From: Candidatus Melainabacteria bacterium
GTDB lineage: Bacteria > Cyanobacteriota > Vampirovibrionia > LMEP-6097
Length of the DNA: 31,142 nt
Assembly: GCA_028817775.1 (NCBI GenBank)
Contig: JAPPOW010000053.1
Coordinates: forward strand, 12,277 to 43,418
Direction of reading: 5' to 3'
The translations under genes and the position numbers were made by a program. Shown in pieces: positions 22,613 to 30,455 of the stretch (position 1 is its first letter; each line of letters starts with the position of its first letter). A model generated the notes under the pieces. That model did no database searches. It had not been told where the DNA came from and saw only the letters and a program-made list of their open reading frames with translations.

Positions 22613-22618
22613 TAGAAT
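22613..22618 (+). promoter_or_regulatory. Extended -10 box of yebC
   Basis: TG-A-TAGAAT, 8 nt before the ATG at 22627. Confidence 0.6.
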
Positions 22619-22626
22619 TTAATTCC

Positions 22627-23361
22627 ATGGCTGGACATAACAAATGGTCAAAAATAAAACACAAGAAGGCAGCAACCGACGCCAAAAAATCTTCAGTCTA
22701 TACCAAGATGGCAAAGATCATCGATGTAGCAGTCAAAACTGGTGGTGGCGATGACCCCAATTATAACTTCCAACTCAAATCTGCTATTGACAAAGCCAAG
22801 GCTGCTGGCATGCCCAAGTCAAATATCGAGCGAGCAATTGCTAGTGCAGCCGGCAAAGGTGATGGCGATGATATTAAGGAAGTTGTTTACGAGGGCTACT
22901 TACCTGGTGGTATTGCAGTGATGGTCTTTGCGGCTACTGACAATATCAACAGAACTATTGCTGATGTGCGGACTATTTTCACCAAGTCTGGTGGCTCACT
23001 AGGAACAGCAGGCAGTGTCGCCTACCTCTTTGAGAAGAAAGGGGTTATGAAACTCAAGAAACCAGAGCAAGTAGACGAAGAAAAAGTTTTAGAGTTTGCC
23101 ATGGACTCAGGTTTCGATGATGTTGACTTTGATCAAGAGGATGAACTTTGGTTATTGTGCGATGCCACTAATATAGAAGCTAATTCAAAAACCGAGCTTA
23201 ATGGTTTTGAATTAGTCTCAGCTGGTACTGAGTTAATTCCTGAGACCACAATTGAAGTTAGTAATGAAGATGATGTGAGTAATATCCTCAAAGCGATGGA
23301 AGCACTTGATGATCATGATGATGTTATTGATGTAGTAGCAAATTTTGACCTGTCATCCTGA
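22627..23361 (+). CDS. YebC/TACO1-family protein
   Basis: 244 aa. Starts MAGHNKWSKIKHKKAATDAKKS, the family hallmark with one Lys-rich stretch, and continues with NIERAIASAAGKG, YEGYLPGGIAVMV, NRTIADVRTIFTKSGGSLG and SVAYLFEKKG. This family has been described both as transcription factors and, more recently, as ribosome-associated factors relieving proline-rich stalling; the sequence does not choose between them. The last codons (CTG TCA TCC) and the TGA are the left arm of repeat A4. The open frame is otherwise full length. Confidence 0.95.
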   Translation: MAGHNKWSKIKHKKAATDAKKSSVYTKMAKIIDVAVKTGGGDDPNYNFQLKSAIDKAKAAGMPKSNIERAIASAAGKGDGDDIKEVVYEGYLPGGIAVMVFAATDNINRTIADVRTIFTKSGGSLGTAGSVAYLFEKKGVMKLKKPEQVDEEKVLEFAMDSGFDDVDFDQEDELWLLCDATNIEANSKTELNGFELVSAGTELIPETTIEVSNEDDVSNILKAMEALDDHDDVIDVVANFDLSS

Positions 23362-23433
23362 GGAGTCGTAGACGACGTCAGGACCCCATCGTGGAAGTAA
23401 TGAGATCCTGACGCCTTTCAGGCTCAGGATGAC
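23352..23433 (+). repeat. Palindromic element A4
   Basis: Family A copy in which both convergent genes terminate: yebC uses its left arm for the stop, and ispG reads 18 codons into it from the right and stops at the inner arm. The left tip is GTC-gta-GAC (23365-23373). Confidence 0.92.
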
Positions 23434-24640
23434 AGTGAGACTGAATATAGTTGTCAAGTATCTCTTTAAATTCTTGCGATATATTATCGCCACGCAAAGT
23501 AGTGTGCAGCTCACCTTCTATATAAACTGGAGCAACTGGCTCCTCATTATCACCAGGAAGTGAAATCCCAATATCAGCGTACTTAGACTCACCTGGTCCA
23601 TTGACTATACAACCCATGACTGCAATTTTAAGTTTCTCAACCCCTGGATATTTGGGCTTCCAAGTATTGATTTGTTCAAGGATATATTCATTAATTTCTT
23701 CAGCCAGTTGCTGGAAGTAAGTACTAGAAGTACGTCCACAACCTGGGCAGCTAGTAATACTTGGTTTGAAATATTCAAGCTCAAGCGCCTGTAATAATTC
23801 TTGGCAAGCTCTAACTTCAAGACTGCGGTCAGCAAGCTCACCTTGCCCAGCACTTGGAGTAAGTGACATGCGGATAGTATCACCGATACCTTCTTGTAAT
23901 AGAATCCCGAGAGCTGCAGCACTTGAAATCATGCCCTTGACTGGCGTGCCAGCTTCTGTCAAACCAAGATGCAGCGGGAAACTACAAGACTTAGCTACTT
24001 CACGATAGACATTAATCAAATCAGGTACTTCAGACATTTTGACGCTAATTATAATTTTGTCCTCAGGCATACCAGCAGCCATCGCTTGCTCAGCAGAACG
24101 CAAAGCTGATTCTTTCATTGCTTGGTAAATTACTTCTTTGAAACTTAATGAGCCATCGTTACGATCCATAAACTCAGTCAATAAATCTTGATCAAGTGAA
24201 CCCCAATTGACTCCAATACGAATAGCTTTGTCGTTAGCTTTAGCGATTTGAATTATGGTCTCAAAATTATAATCATGCTTATCACCGTAACCAACATTAC
24301 CTGGATTGATTCTATACTTAGTCAGACTAGCTGCACAGTCTGGAAACTGATCAAGTAACAAGTGTCCGTTGTAATGAAAATCTCCAACCAGTGGTACATT
24401 CAAACCTTCAGCTTGCAAGCGAGCATCAATTTGCGGAATCGCTTTGGCCCCAGCCTCATCTTTAACTGTTAATCTGACTACCGAAGAACCAGCAAGATAG
24501 AGCTGCTTGACCTGAGATACTGAAGCCTCAATATCTGAAGTAGGGGTATTGGTCATAGACTGGACCACGATTGGGTGTTCAGAACCTATATAAAGACTGT
24601 CATTTAGCTTAACTTGAGTGGTTTTACGCCTCACAGCCAT
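23378..24640 (-). CDS. ispG: 4-hydroxy-3-methylbut-2-en-1-yl diphosphate synthase IspG
   Basis: Sixth MEP-pathway enzyme, reducing MEcPP (the IspF product) to HMBPP with a [4Fe-4S] cluster. 420 aa from the ATG at 24640 (MAVRRKTTQVKL). The TIM-barrel half carries HPIVVQSMTNTPTSD, VRLTVKDE, DFHYNGH, YRINPGNVG and IRIGVNWGSLD. The cluster half has CPGCGRT and GCIVNGPGE with the three Cys ligands. The upstream frame (to 24730) overlaps the divergent gene and is unlikely coding. The last ~18 residues (CHPEPERRQDLI onward) come from repeat A4. Confidence 0.95.
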   Translation of the reverse strand: MAVRRKTTQVKLNDSLYIGSEHPIVVQSMTNTPTSDIEASVSQVKQLYLAGSSVVRLTVKDEAGAKAIPQIDARLQAEGLNVPLVGDFHYNGHLLLDQFPDCAASLTKYRINPGNVGYGDKHDYNFETIIQIAKANDKAIRIGVNWGSLDQDLLTEFMDRNDGSLSFKEVIYQAMKESALRSAEQAMAAGMPEDKIIISVKMSEVPDLINVYREVAKSCSFPLHLGLTEAGTPVKGMISSAAALGILLQEGIGDTIRMSLTPSAGQGELADRSLEVRACQELLQALELEYFKPSITSCPGCGRTSSTYFQQLAEEINEYILEQINTWKPKYPGVEKLKIAVMGCIVNGPGESKYADIGISLPGDNEEPVAPVYIEGELHTTLRGDNISQEFKEILDNYIQSHCHPEPERRQDLITSTMGS

Positions 24641-24722
24641 AATAATAGCCTGTTTAAGCCATTTTTTGCTAGAATTGTATAGCGTAAATATAGACTTCGT
24701 ATCTATATTTATGTTGATATAT

Positions 24723-25775
24723 ATGGACACTCAAGTCCCTAGCTTGAGGCCCGAGCTTGCTATGCCGGGTCCTAATACTGCTAGAGCTATGCCGCCACAG
24801 GGGCATAGCCCAGTGCTTGGCGTCAACCAAGTACTAGCTCGCGAAATGCTCAAGCACCTAGCCCATCAAAATCATAAAGCTAGGGTTGAATCATTCTCCA
24901 CCTGGGACAAACTACGTAATAAATTTTTCAATGGTCCCGGTTGGTTTCAAAATTTCCGTAACAGTTTTACTATAGGACTTAACTCCTTTGGGATTCTCTT
25001 CAATCTAATTGCAGTAGTTGCCACAAATTCTAAATTATTCAAAGCAGACACTACTAAATTTCTTGATGAAAAATCAGAATGGTTCTCTAAGTACATCATT
25101 CCTATTAGTTTCACTTGGAGTGGAATTGAATCCTTGATGAAGAATCGACTAGTCGAGGCTGCTGCAAGAATTATTCCAGCTTCCATGTTCACCGTGCTGC
25201 CATTCTATAACCTTAATATGGCTACTGGTGTAAGTTCAGCACTCAACTACTTGTTTGAACACGTGGTAGACAGGCATGGAGGGCAGCACCCTGGTGGTGA
25301 CAATATGCTTGTTAATGCCAAAGGGGTAATCAAAACTTCAATTGATGTCTTCAAGGATATTTTCTGCCTCGACACCAGCAAAGAATCACTAGCAAAACAA
25401 ATCGGCACTTTGTTTATGACACTAGGTAGCTTTGGAGGACTATTGTTTGCACATAACCAACGTGATTCTAAATCAGCACGCTTATTTGGAAACATGCGCA
25501 ATATTGGTGGACTAGTTGCTGACTGGAAATTAATTTTCAATGATGTGCTCAAAGACCCTCGCCGTGCCTTTGACTTAAGGTTAGTTGGTAGTCTCTGTAG
25601 TACTGCTTCAATTCTTAATATCCTAATGCGTTGGGTTGATCCAAAACTGGCACGTTCGCTTAACCATATTGGTATCGCATTAGATGACCTCGGTCTAACT
25701 TATTGGGCTAATCAAACTTCCAAGCGGGATAAACCACCAGCTAAATTTCAAACTGGGTCCCTAATGGCTGCTTAA
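24723..25775 (+). CDS. Unrecognised protein with hydrophobic segments
   Basis: 350 aa. A Pro/Gly-rich N-terminal ~35 residues (PELAMPGPNTARAMPPQG) are followed by an amphipathic helical region and several moderately hydrophobic stretches, near residues 80-100 (FTIGLNSFGILFNLIAVV), 150-175 (IIPASMFTVLPFYNLNMATG), 230-245 (IGTLFMTLGSFGGLLFA) and ~290-310 (LRLVGSLCSTASILNILM). No signal peptide. I know no family for it. The start is ATG 24723 or 24711; TATATT at 24704-24709 is 13 nt before the former. The 3' end overlaps convergent proB by 35 nt, so both C-termini are read from the same DNA. Confidence 0.7.
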   Translation: MDTQVPSLRPELAMPGPNTARAMPPQGHSPVLGVNQVLAREMLKHLAHQNHKARVESFSTWDKLRNKFFNGPGWFQNFRNSFTIGLNSFGILFNLIAVVATNSKLFKADTTKFLDEKSEWFSKYIIPISFTWSGIESLMKNRLVEAAARIIPASMFTVLPFYNLNMATGVSSALNYLFEHVVDRHGGQHPGGDNMLVNAKGVIKTSIDVFKDIFCLDTSKESLAKQIGTLFMTLGSFGGLLFAHNQRDSKSARLFGNMRNIGGLVADWKLIFNDVLKDPRRAFDLRLVGSLCSTASILNILMRWVDPKLARSLNHIGIALDDLGLTYWANQTSKRDKPPAKFQTGSLMAA

Positions 25776-26589
25776 CACCACCATTAACGTAATCAGAAAT
25801 CTGAGAGATTTTATCAACCCCAATAATGTCTACAGCTACACCATTCTGGACGCAAATCTCAGCAGCCTCTACTTTACTCTTCATGCCACCAAGCCCAGCA
25901 GTAGAGGTACTCTCATGAGCAAAGCCACGCACTTCATCAATATTTTTGACCACTGGAATAATTTTAGCCTCTGGATTAAGTCTTGGATCATCATCATAAA
26001 GTCCATCGGCTTCACTAATTACAAACAAGCGTTGGGCTTTGATCAAAACTGCCACCCGGGCACTCAAACTATCATTGTCCCCATACTCAAGTTCAGCTGA
26101 AGTCACTGCATCATTAGCATTAATGATAGGCACAATATCAAGCGCGAATAATTTTTCTAGAGTGCGATGGATAGTTTCATTACGTTCAGTGTCATCCAAA
26201 CCTTTGTGAGTTACAAGTACCTGACCAACGTGAGTACCATAATTAGAGAAAACTGTTTCATAGGCATTGATCAAATCAACTTGTCCTACTGAAGTCAGTG
26301 CTTGTTTAAAGCTAACCAAGTCAGGACTATCACAAGTCGCTTCTAATTTATCTTTGAGATTTTCAGCACCAAGTTTGGTCACACCCAAGCCCATAGCACC
26401 AGAACTAACAATGATGACCTGGTAACCCTGCTGCCTCAAATGAGCTGCAACCTGCGCCAACTCATTCAAAACTTGATAATTAATACCTACATTAACAATT
26501 GGTTTGCCTTGTAAGTTGGTAGCGCAAGCAGGCTTCTCCTTGGTGATGGAGCTGGTGCCAATTTTGAGAATAATTACCCCTTTAGCCAT
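25741..26589 (-). CDS. proB: Glutamate 5-kinase
   Basis: First step of proline synthesis, phosphorylating glutamate to gamma-glutamyl phosphate. 282 aa: an amino-acid-kinase fold only, without the C-terminal PUA domain of E. coli ProB. Motifs are VIILKIGTSSIT (phosphate-binding), VSSGAMGLG, GQVLVTH, NANDAVTSAELEYGDNDSLSARVA (the glutamate-site loop) and SEADGLYDDDP, then GGMKSKVEAA. Starts at ATG 26589 (MAKGVIIL), with TG-T-TATACT 8 nt upstream. No proA is adjacent. Divergent from icd. Confidence 0.93.
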   Translation of the reverse strand: MAKGVIILKIGTSSITKEKPACATNLQGKPIVNVGINYQVLNELAQVAAHLRQQGYQVIIVSSGAMGLGVTKLGAENLKDKLEATCDSPDLVSFKQALTSVGQVDLINAYETVFSNYGTHVGQVLVTHKGLDDTERNETIHRTLEKLFALDIVPIINANDAVTSAELEYGDNDSLSARVAVLIKAQRLFVISEADGLYDDDPRLNPEAKIIPVVKNIDEVRGFAHESTSTAGLGGMKSKVEAAEICVQNGVAVDIIGVDKISQISDYVNGGVKQPLGTQFEI

Positions 26590-26597
26590 AAAAGCCA

Positions 26598-26603
26598 AGT
26601 ATA
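26598..26603 (-). promoter_or_regulatory. Extended -10 box of proB
   Basis: On the minus strand, TG-T-TATACT lies 8 nt before the ATG at 26589. Confidence 0.6.
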
Positions 26604-26644
26604 ACAATATAATTTAAAATTAACGATAGTTAATATCACCTAGG

Positions 26645-26650
26645 TATAAT
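26645..26650 (+). promoter_or_regulatory. -10 box of icd, leadered
   Basis: TATAAT, 28 nt before the ATG at 26679. AGAAAGGGA (26658-26666) in between can serve as a Shine-Dalgarno, so icd is translated in the conventional way, unlike most neighbours. Confidence 0.55.
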
Positions 26651-26678
26651 AACTAGCAGAAAGGGAATACTAGATAAC

Positions 26679-27902
26679 ATGGCAGACATTGTAAAGATCG
26701 TAGATGGTAAAGCGCAAGTAGGCGATAACCCAATAGTTTTATTTATAGAAGGAGATGGCATTGGCCCAGATATCTGGCGAGCCTCGCAGGCTGTGTTTGA
26801 TGCTGCAGTCGACAAAGCATACGACGGCAAGCGTAAGATCGAATGGAAAGAAATCTTGGTTGGCGAGAAAGCTCTCAATCAAACTGGCGAGTACATGCCA
26901 CAAGAGTCACTCGACCTTATCAAAGAATATAGTTTGGCGATCAAGGGACCACTCACCACTCCAGTAGGTGGCGGAATTCGTTCACTAAACGTAGCATTGA
27001 GACAAATTTTTGATCTTTATGCATGCGTAAGACCAGTGAAGTGGTACAAGGGTGTTCCAAGTCCAATGAAACGTCCAGACTTGTTTGACATTGTACTCTT
27101 CCGTGAAAACACAGAAGATGTTTATTCTGGATTTGATTATCAAGCAGGTTCTCCTGAAGCACTCAAAATTATTGAGGCTGTCAATTCATTGAACCCTGAT
27201 AAACAACTACCGCATATCAACACAACTGGTATTGGTATCAAACCTATTTCAGCAGAGGGTTCCAAGCGACTCATCAAATCATCAATTGAGTACGCAATCA
27301 AGTACGGACGCAAGAAAGTTCACTTGATCCACAAAGGTAACATCATGAAGTATACCGAAGGTAGCTTCACTGATTGGGGTTATGAGCTAGCCAAAGCTGA
27401 GTACGCTGATAGAGTGATCACTGAAGAAGAAGTTTGGGATGGCGCAGATCCTGGCGACAAGATTATTCTTGGTAACCGTATCGCTGATAATACATTCCAG
27501 CAATTATTGCTTAGACCAGATGAGTATGATGTACTTGCAACGACTAACCTGAATGGTGACTACTTGTCGGATGCAGCAGCAGCTCAAGTTGGTGGTCTAG
27601 GAATTGCACCGGGTGCAAACATCGGTGACAACCAAGCAATCTTTGAGGCAACTCACGGTACTGCACCTAAGTATGCTGGTCAGGATAAAGTTAATCCTGG
27701 TTCAGTGATTCTTTCTGGTGTAATGATGCTTGAGTTCATGGGCTGGTCTGAAGCAGCTAAGCTGATTGAAGAAGGCTTAGAGAGAGCAATAGAGAAGAAG
27801 ACTGTTACATATGACTTTGAACGTCAGATGGAAGGCGCTACTCTTCTTAAATGTTCTGAGTTTGGACAGGCGATTGTTGAGAATATGCCAGTAAAAGTAT
27901 AG
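26679..27902 (+). CDS. icd: Isocitrate dehydrogenase (NADP+ type)
   Basis: TCA-cycle enzyme oxidising isocitrate to 2-oxoglutarate. 407 aa, homodimeric E. coli-like type. GDGIGPDIWRAS near the N-terminus, substrate-site serine in GGIRSLNVALRQIFDLYACVRPV, RENTEDVYSGFDYQ, KVHLIHKGNIMKYTEG, NLNGDYLSDAAAAQVGGLGIAPGAN and FEATHGTAPKYAG are all as expected. The site in NADP-specific enzymes of this class (HGTAPKYAGQDKVNPGSVIL) is intact. Its codon use is somewhat richer in preferred codons than its neighbours, in line with a highly expressed gene. It has a normal leader and ribosome-binding site. Confidence 0.96.
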   Translation: MADIVKIVDGKAQVGDNPIVLFIEGDGIGPDIWRASQAVFDAAVDKAYDGKRKIEWKEILVGEKALNQTGEYMPQESLDLIKEYSLAIKGPLTTPVGGGIRSLNVALRQIFDLYACVRPVKWYKGVPSPMKRPDLFDIVLFRENTEDVYSGFDYQAGSPEALKIIEAVNSLNPDKQLPHINTTGIGIKPISAEGSKRLIKSSIEYAIKYGRKKVHLIHKGNIMKYTEGSFTDWGYELAKAEYADRVITEEEVWDGADPGDKIILGNRIADNTFQQLLLRPDEYDVLATTNLNGDYLSDAAAAQVGGLGIAPGANIGDNQAIFEATHGTAPKYAGQDKVNPGSVILSGVMMLEFMGWSEAAKLIEEGLERAIEKKTVTYDFERQMEGATLLKCSEFGQAIVENMPVKV

Positions 27903-27904
27903 AA

Positions 27905-27965
27905 AAGCATATGCTCATTTCATGAGCTGCGTATGGCACTTCGTGCCTGCTTATGCTTCGCTGCA
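27905..27965 (+). repeat. Hairpin array C4a
   Basis: Family C piece right after the icd stop: GCTCAT-ttc-ATGAGC (27913-27927) and GGCAC-ttc-GTGCC (27935-27947), joined by CTGCGTATG and CTGCTTATG spacers. Confidence 0.8.
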
Positions 27966-28148
27966 TTTAAAGATCTAGTCAAGTTAGTGATCTTTCTCAT
28001 TAGGCTATGAACTAAATACCTTTGTTCTGCCTTGGCGTTACTATTTATATAGGTCAGATCAGCAGCAATTTCAATACAAGTTACAAGTTCGTAAAGACTA
28101 CCTCTAGCTATATTCAAGAATCTCTTGAACTCTTGCTTTGAATCAACA
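27966..28148 (-). pseudogene. C-terminal fragment of a four-helix-bundle (S23/intervening-sequence-type) protein
   Basis: The readable frame is 27920-28204, but only about 60 codons look protein-like: SKQEFKRFLNIARGSLYELV, then EIAADLTYI and LMRKITNLTRSLN. This matches the second half of the four-helix-bundle family first seen as the protein in 23S rRNA intervening sequences (usual length ~115-120 aa). The first half, which should hold a WQ...A and a YGLTSQ-type region, is missing. In its place the frame reads hairpin-repeat sequence on both sides (C4a and C4b). It is probably a remnant, although a short product starting at 28204 cannot be excluded. Confidence 0.65.
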
Positions 28149-28193
28149 TACGCAGCAGCTTGCTGCATATGCAGGCAACGAAGTTGCCATGTG
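28149..28193 (+). repeat. Hairpin array C4b
   Basis: Family C piece: GCAGCA-gct-TGCTGC (28152-28166) and GGCAAC-gaa-GTTGCC (28174-28188) with a CATATGCAG spacer. It ends 4 nt from the lnt stop codon. Confidence 0.8.
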
Positions 28194-28197
28194 CCCA

Positions 28198-29817
28198 TCA
28201 CCATCCATAGAGACTAAAATTTGAGAAATCACCCCTCGGCAAAAAATCTCCTTGAACAAGGAAGATCTTATTCGCTTCACTCCTGAATTTAACCTTACCA
28301 CTGGCATTGACCAGTGCTGAGTAACCTGCATTGCCAGCAAGTATTAGGTCACGTCTATTTTCTACTGCTCTAAACACTGCAACAGCCAAGAATTGACGCT
28401 TAACCCAATCACGAGTAATTTTATTACCCTTGAACCAAGAAAGGTCATTGAGATTGATGATTAGATCTGCGCCTTTCAAAACTGTCTCACGCAGCAATTG
28501 CGGAAACAAAAGTTCAAAACAAAGTGCTGGAGCAATTTTGAGCTTAGTTGTCTCCAGCAAATCCTGCTCATTATCACCATGAGCAAAACCATGCCCGACG
28601 ATACTATTGGCAAGTTTCTGAAGAGACTCAGGCAAAAGACCATACCAAGGAGTGTACTCACCAAATGGTACTAAGTTACGTTTGAGATAGACCTGATCAT
28701 CATCAGTGAAAGTTCTTAGTTGAATACTATTGAAATAATCTAGTGAAATATTGGTATAGGTACCAAAAACAAAATTATCAGCATGCTGCAATAAATTATT
28801 CAAAGACTCAGGTTTACGATCACTAGGAACCGACCCTTCTGACCAAATCAGTAGATCTTTACGGTCAACCAATTTGCTGGAGAGTTGGTTTTGCAACTTA
28901 ACCAAGTTGGCAGCACTGGCTGCAGCCCCGCGACTAGAAGCTGCAGAATAATCAGCCTGCACTATGGCAAAGTTTTGTTTCTCGCTAAGATGAGTCAACT
29001 CATATTTTTTATTGCTATCCAATTGCCAAAAACCAAAACCATAAACCCCAATCAAAACTAAAGCCAAAATCGAAAAGATATTGAGCTGGTTCACCGGAGC
29101 ATTAATCCCCAAAAACGGTCGATTGACATTGAGGCTAGAAGCCTCTACTCGTAAGTGATAGGCAAGCCCTTGCTCATTCATTTGCACATTGAAAATATTA
29201 GAAAGAGCGAAATTAACTAACAAGATCAGAGCTTCAATACCTACTGCACCAACCTGACTAGCGAACTGAATTAGATAATGATTTTGGTACTGACTGTAAG
29301 CAAGGAAATTAATCGGCACTGCTAAGGTAGAGAAGTGCATTAATAATTTGTGCTGGCAAACTAACCACACAAAGCTCAGGATTAGCATGTCCAAGAATTT
29401 AAGTTCATGACTACGCTGATCAGCACGATACTGATAGAAGAAACGCAGTGCCAGTACAAATGGCAAGGTCAAAAAACTGTGATAGAGAGCTGCCACCAGC
29501 CAAGCTGCCAGTGCAATCACAATACTTTGTAAGTTAGTAAAGCCATGCCAGGTGAGAGGATGCAAAGCCTGAAGCCAGGCAAGTGTAAGCAAGTTATAAC
29601 TCAGGAGAAAAATCATTGCTTCATAGCAACTACGCCAAACTCCATCTGCACTTTTGACCAGCAGAAACAGTGGGATCAATCCAATCCAAGCAAGGAAACC
29701 CAAACCAAAGGCTGCAGAACTTAGCCCCAAAACTAAACCTGTCGTAATCGCAAAAATCAAGCGACTCAGTGGGCTATTGAGCGAGAAAGAAATCAGTAGA
29801 TTAAGGTTTCGTAACAT
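28198..29817 (-). CDS. lnt: Apolipoprotein N-acyltransferase
   Basis: Inner-membrane enzyme adding the third acyl chain to lipoproteins. 539 aa from ATG 29817 (or 542 from ATG 29826). Six to seven hydrophobic helices occupy the first ~250 residues; the periplasmic nitrilase domain follows. Its triad is visible: Glu in WSEGSVPS, Lys in YLKRNLVPFGEYTPW, and Cys in PALCFELLFP. NLNDLSWF and RAVENRRDLI are also standard. Its presence points to a diderm envelope. The start region overlaps the end of repeat A5; CAGAAT at the repeat end sits 7 nt before ATG 29817. Confidence 0.93.
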   Translation of the reverse strand: MLRNLNLLISFSLNSPLSRLIFAITTGLVLGLSSAAFGLGFLAWIGLIPLFLLVKSADGVWRSCYEAMIFLLSYNLLTLAWLQALHPLTWHGFTNLQSIVIALAAWLVAALYHSFLTLPFVLALRFFYQYRADQRSHELKFLDMLILSFVWLVCQHKLLMHFSTLAVPINFLAYSQYQNHYLIQFASQVGAVGIEALILLVNFALSNIFNVQMNEQGLAYHLRVEASSLNVNRPFLGINAPVNQLNIFSILALVLIGVYGFGFWQLDSNKKYELTHLSEKQNFAIVQADYSAASSRGAAASAANLVKLQNQLSSKLVDRKDLLIWSEGSVPSDRKPESLNNLLQHADNFVFGTYTNISLDYFNSIQLRTFTDDDQVYLKRNLVPFGEYTPWYGLLPESLQKLANSIVGHGFAHGDNEQDLLETTKLKIAPALCFELLFPQLLRETVLKGADLIINLNDLSWFKGNKITRDWVKRQFLAVAVFRAVENRRDLILAGNAGYSALVNASGKVKFRSEANKIFLVQGDFLPRGDFSNFSLYGW

Positions 29818-29821
29818 ATTT

Positions 29822-29908
29822 GTCATTCTGAGGAGCGCTTGCGCTACGTCAGGATCCCAGTACTAAATGAATGAGATCCTGACGGTCGTTTCACTCCCTC
29901 AGGATGAC
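29822..29908 (+). repeat. Palindromic element A5
   Basis: Family A copy between divergent lnt and ruvC, the only A copy at gene 5' ends. The left end reads GTCATTCTGAGG, one base different from the other copies (C to T). The left tip is AGCGC-tt-GCGCT. The right half is more decayed. Confidence 0.88.
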
Positions 29909-29915
29909 AACATTA

Positions 29916-29921
29916 TATAAT
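29916..29921 (+). promoter_or_regulatory. -10 box of ruvC
   Basis: TATAAT, 6 nt before the ATG at 29928. It starts 8 nt after repeat A5 and excludes the earlier in-frame ATG at 29904. Confidence 0.65.
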
Positions 29922-29927
29922 GAACCT

Positions 29928-30455
29928 ATGACTCTACAGCGGATTATGGGAATTGACCCAGGCACAGCAAGATTAGGCTATGCCCTGGTTGATTTTGATC
30001 CTAGCAGCAATAAACAAGCTCTAGTCGATTGTGGAATTATTGAAACCCAGAAAGATCTTAGTCAGGCACTCAGACTTAAGGAAATCAGAGCAGATCTATC
30101 GATTCTAATTGAAGAATATCAACCACAGGTATTTGCAGTGGAGCAATTATTCTTCTTCAAGAATCCCAAGACCATAGTACCGGTGGCTCAAGCTCGCGGT
30201 GTGATACTTGAAGTAGCTGCGACCAATGGTCTTGAAGTATTTGAATACACACCACTAGAAATGAAAAAAATCATCACTGGTCATGGCATGGCAGAGAAAT
30301 CCTTAGTTTCAACCATGATTCATAATGAATTTAAACTCACAGAGCAAATCAAACCAGACGATGCGGTAGACGCAATCGGTATGGCACTAAGTTATATTAG
30401 GCAAGACATGCCGTCATTGCGAGCAGCATTAGCGACGAAGCAATCTAATGCATAG
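29928..30455 (+). CDS. ruvC: Holliday junction resolvase RuvC
   Basis: Dimeric endonuclease that cuts four-way junctions. 175 aa from ATG 29928. Acidic catalytic residues are D10 in MGIDPGTARLGYA, E72 in FAVEQLFFFKNP, and D145 and D148 in DDAVDAIGMAL. The aromatic/loop region FFFKNPKTIVPVAQARG is canonical. The final 14 residues (PSLRAALATKQSNA) and the TAG come from repeat B3, replacing whatever C-terminal end was there. ruvA and ruvB are not adjacent. Confidence 0.95.
   Translation: MTLQRIMGIDPGTARLGYALVDFDPSSNKQALVDCGIIETQKDLSQALRLKEIRADLSILIEEYQPQVFAVEQLFFFKNPKTIVPVAQARGVILEVAATNGLEVFEYTPLEMKKIITGHGMAEKSLVSTMIHNEFKLTEQIKPDDAVDAIGMALSYIRQDMPSLRAALATKQSNA

Noticed and set aside
24641..24730. 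30-residue N-terminal extension of IspG
   Set aside because: The family start is at MAVRRKTT; the extension runs into the promoter region of the divergent gene and is not family-like.
27920..28204. Intact 94-aa gene
   Set aside because: Both ends of the frame are hairpin-repeat sequence; only ~60 central codons match a protein family.
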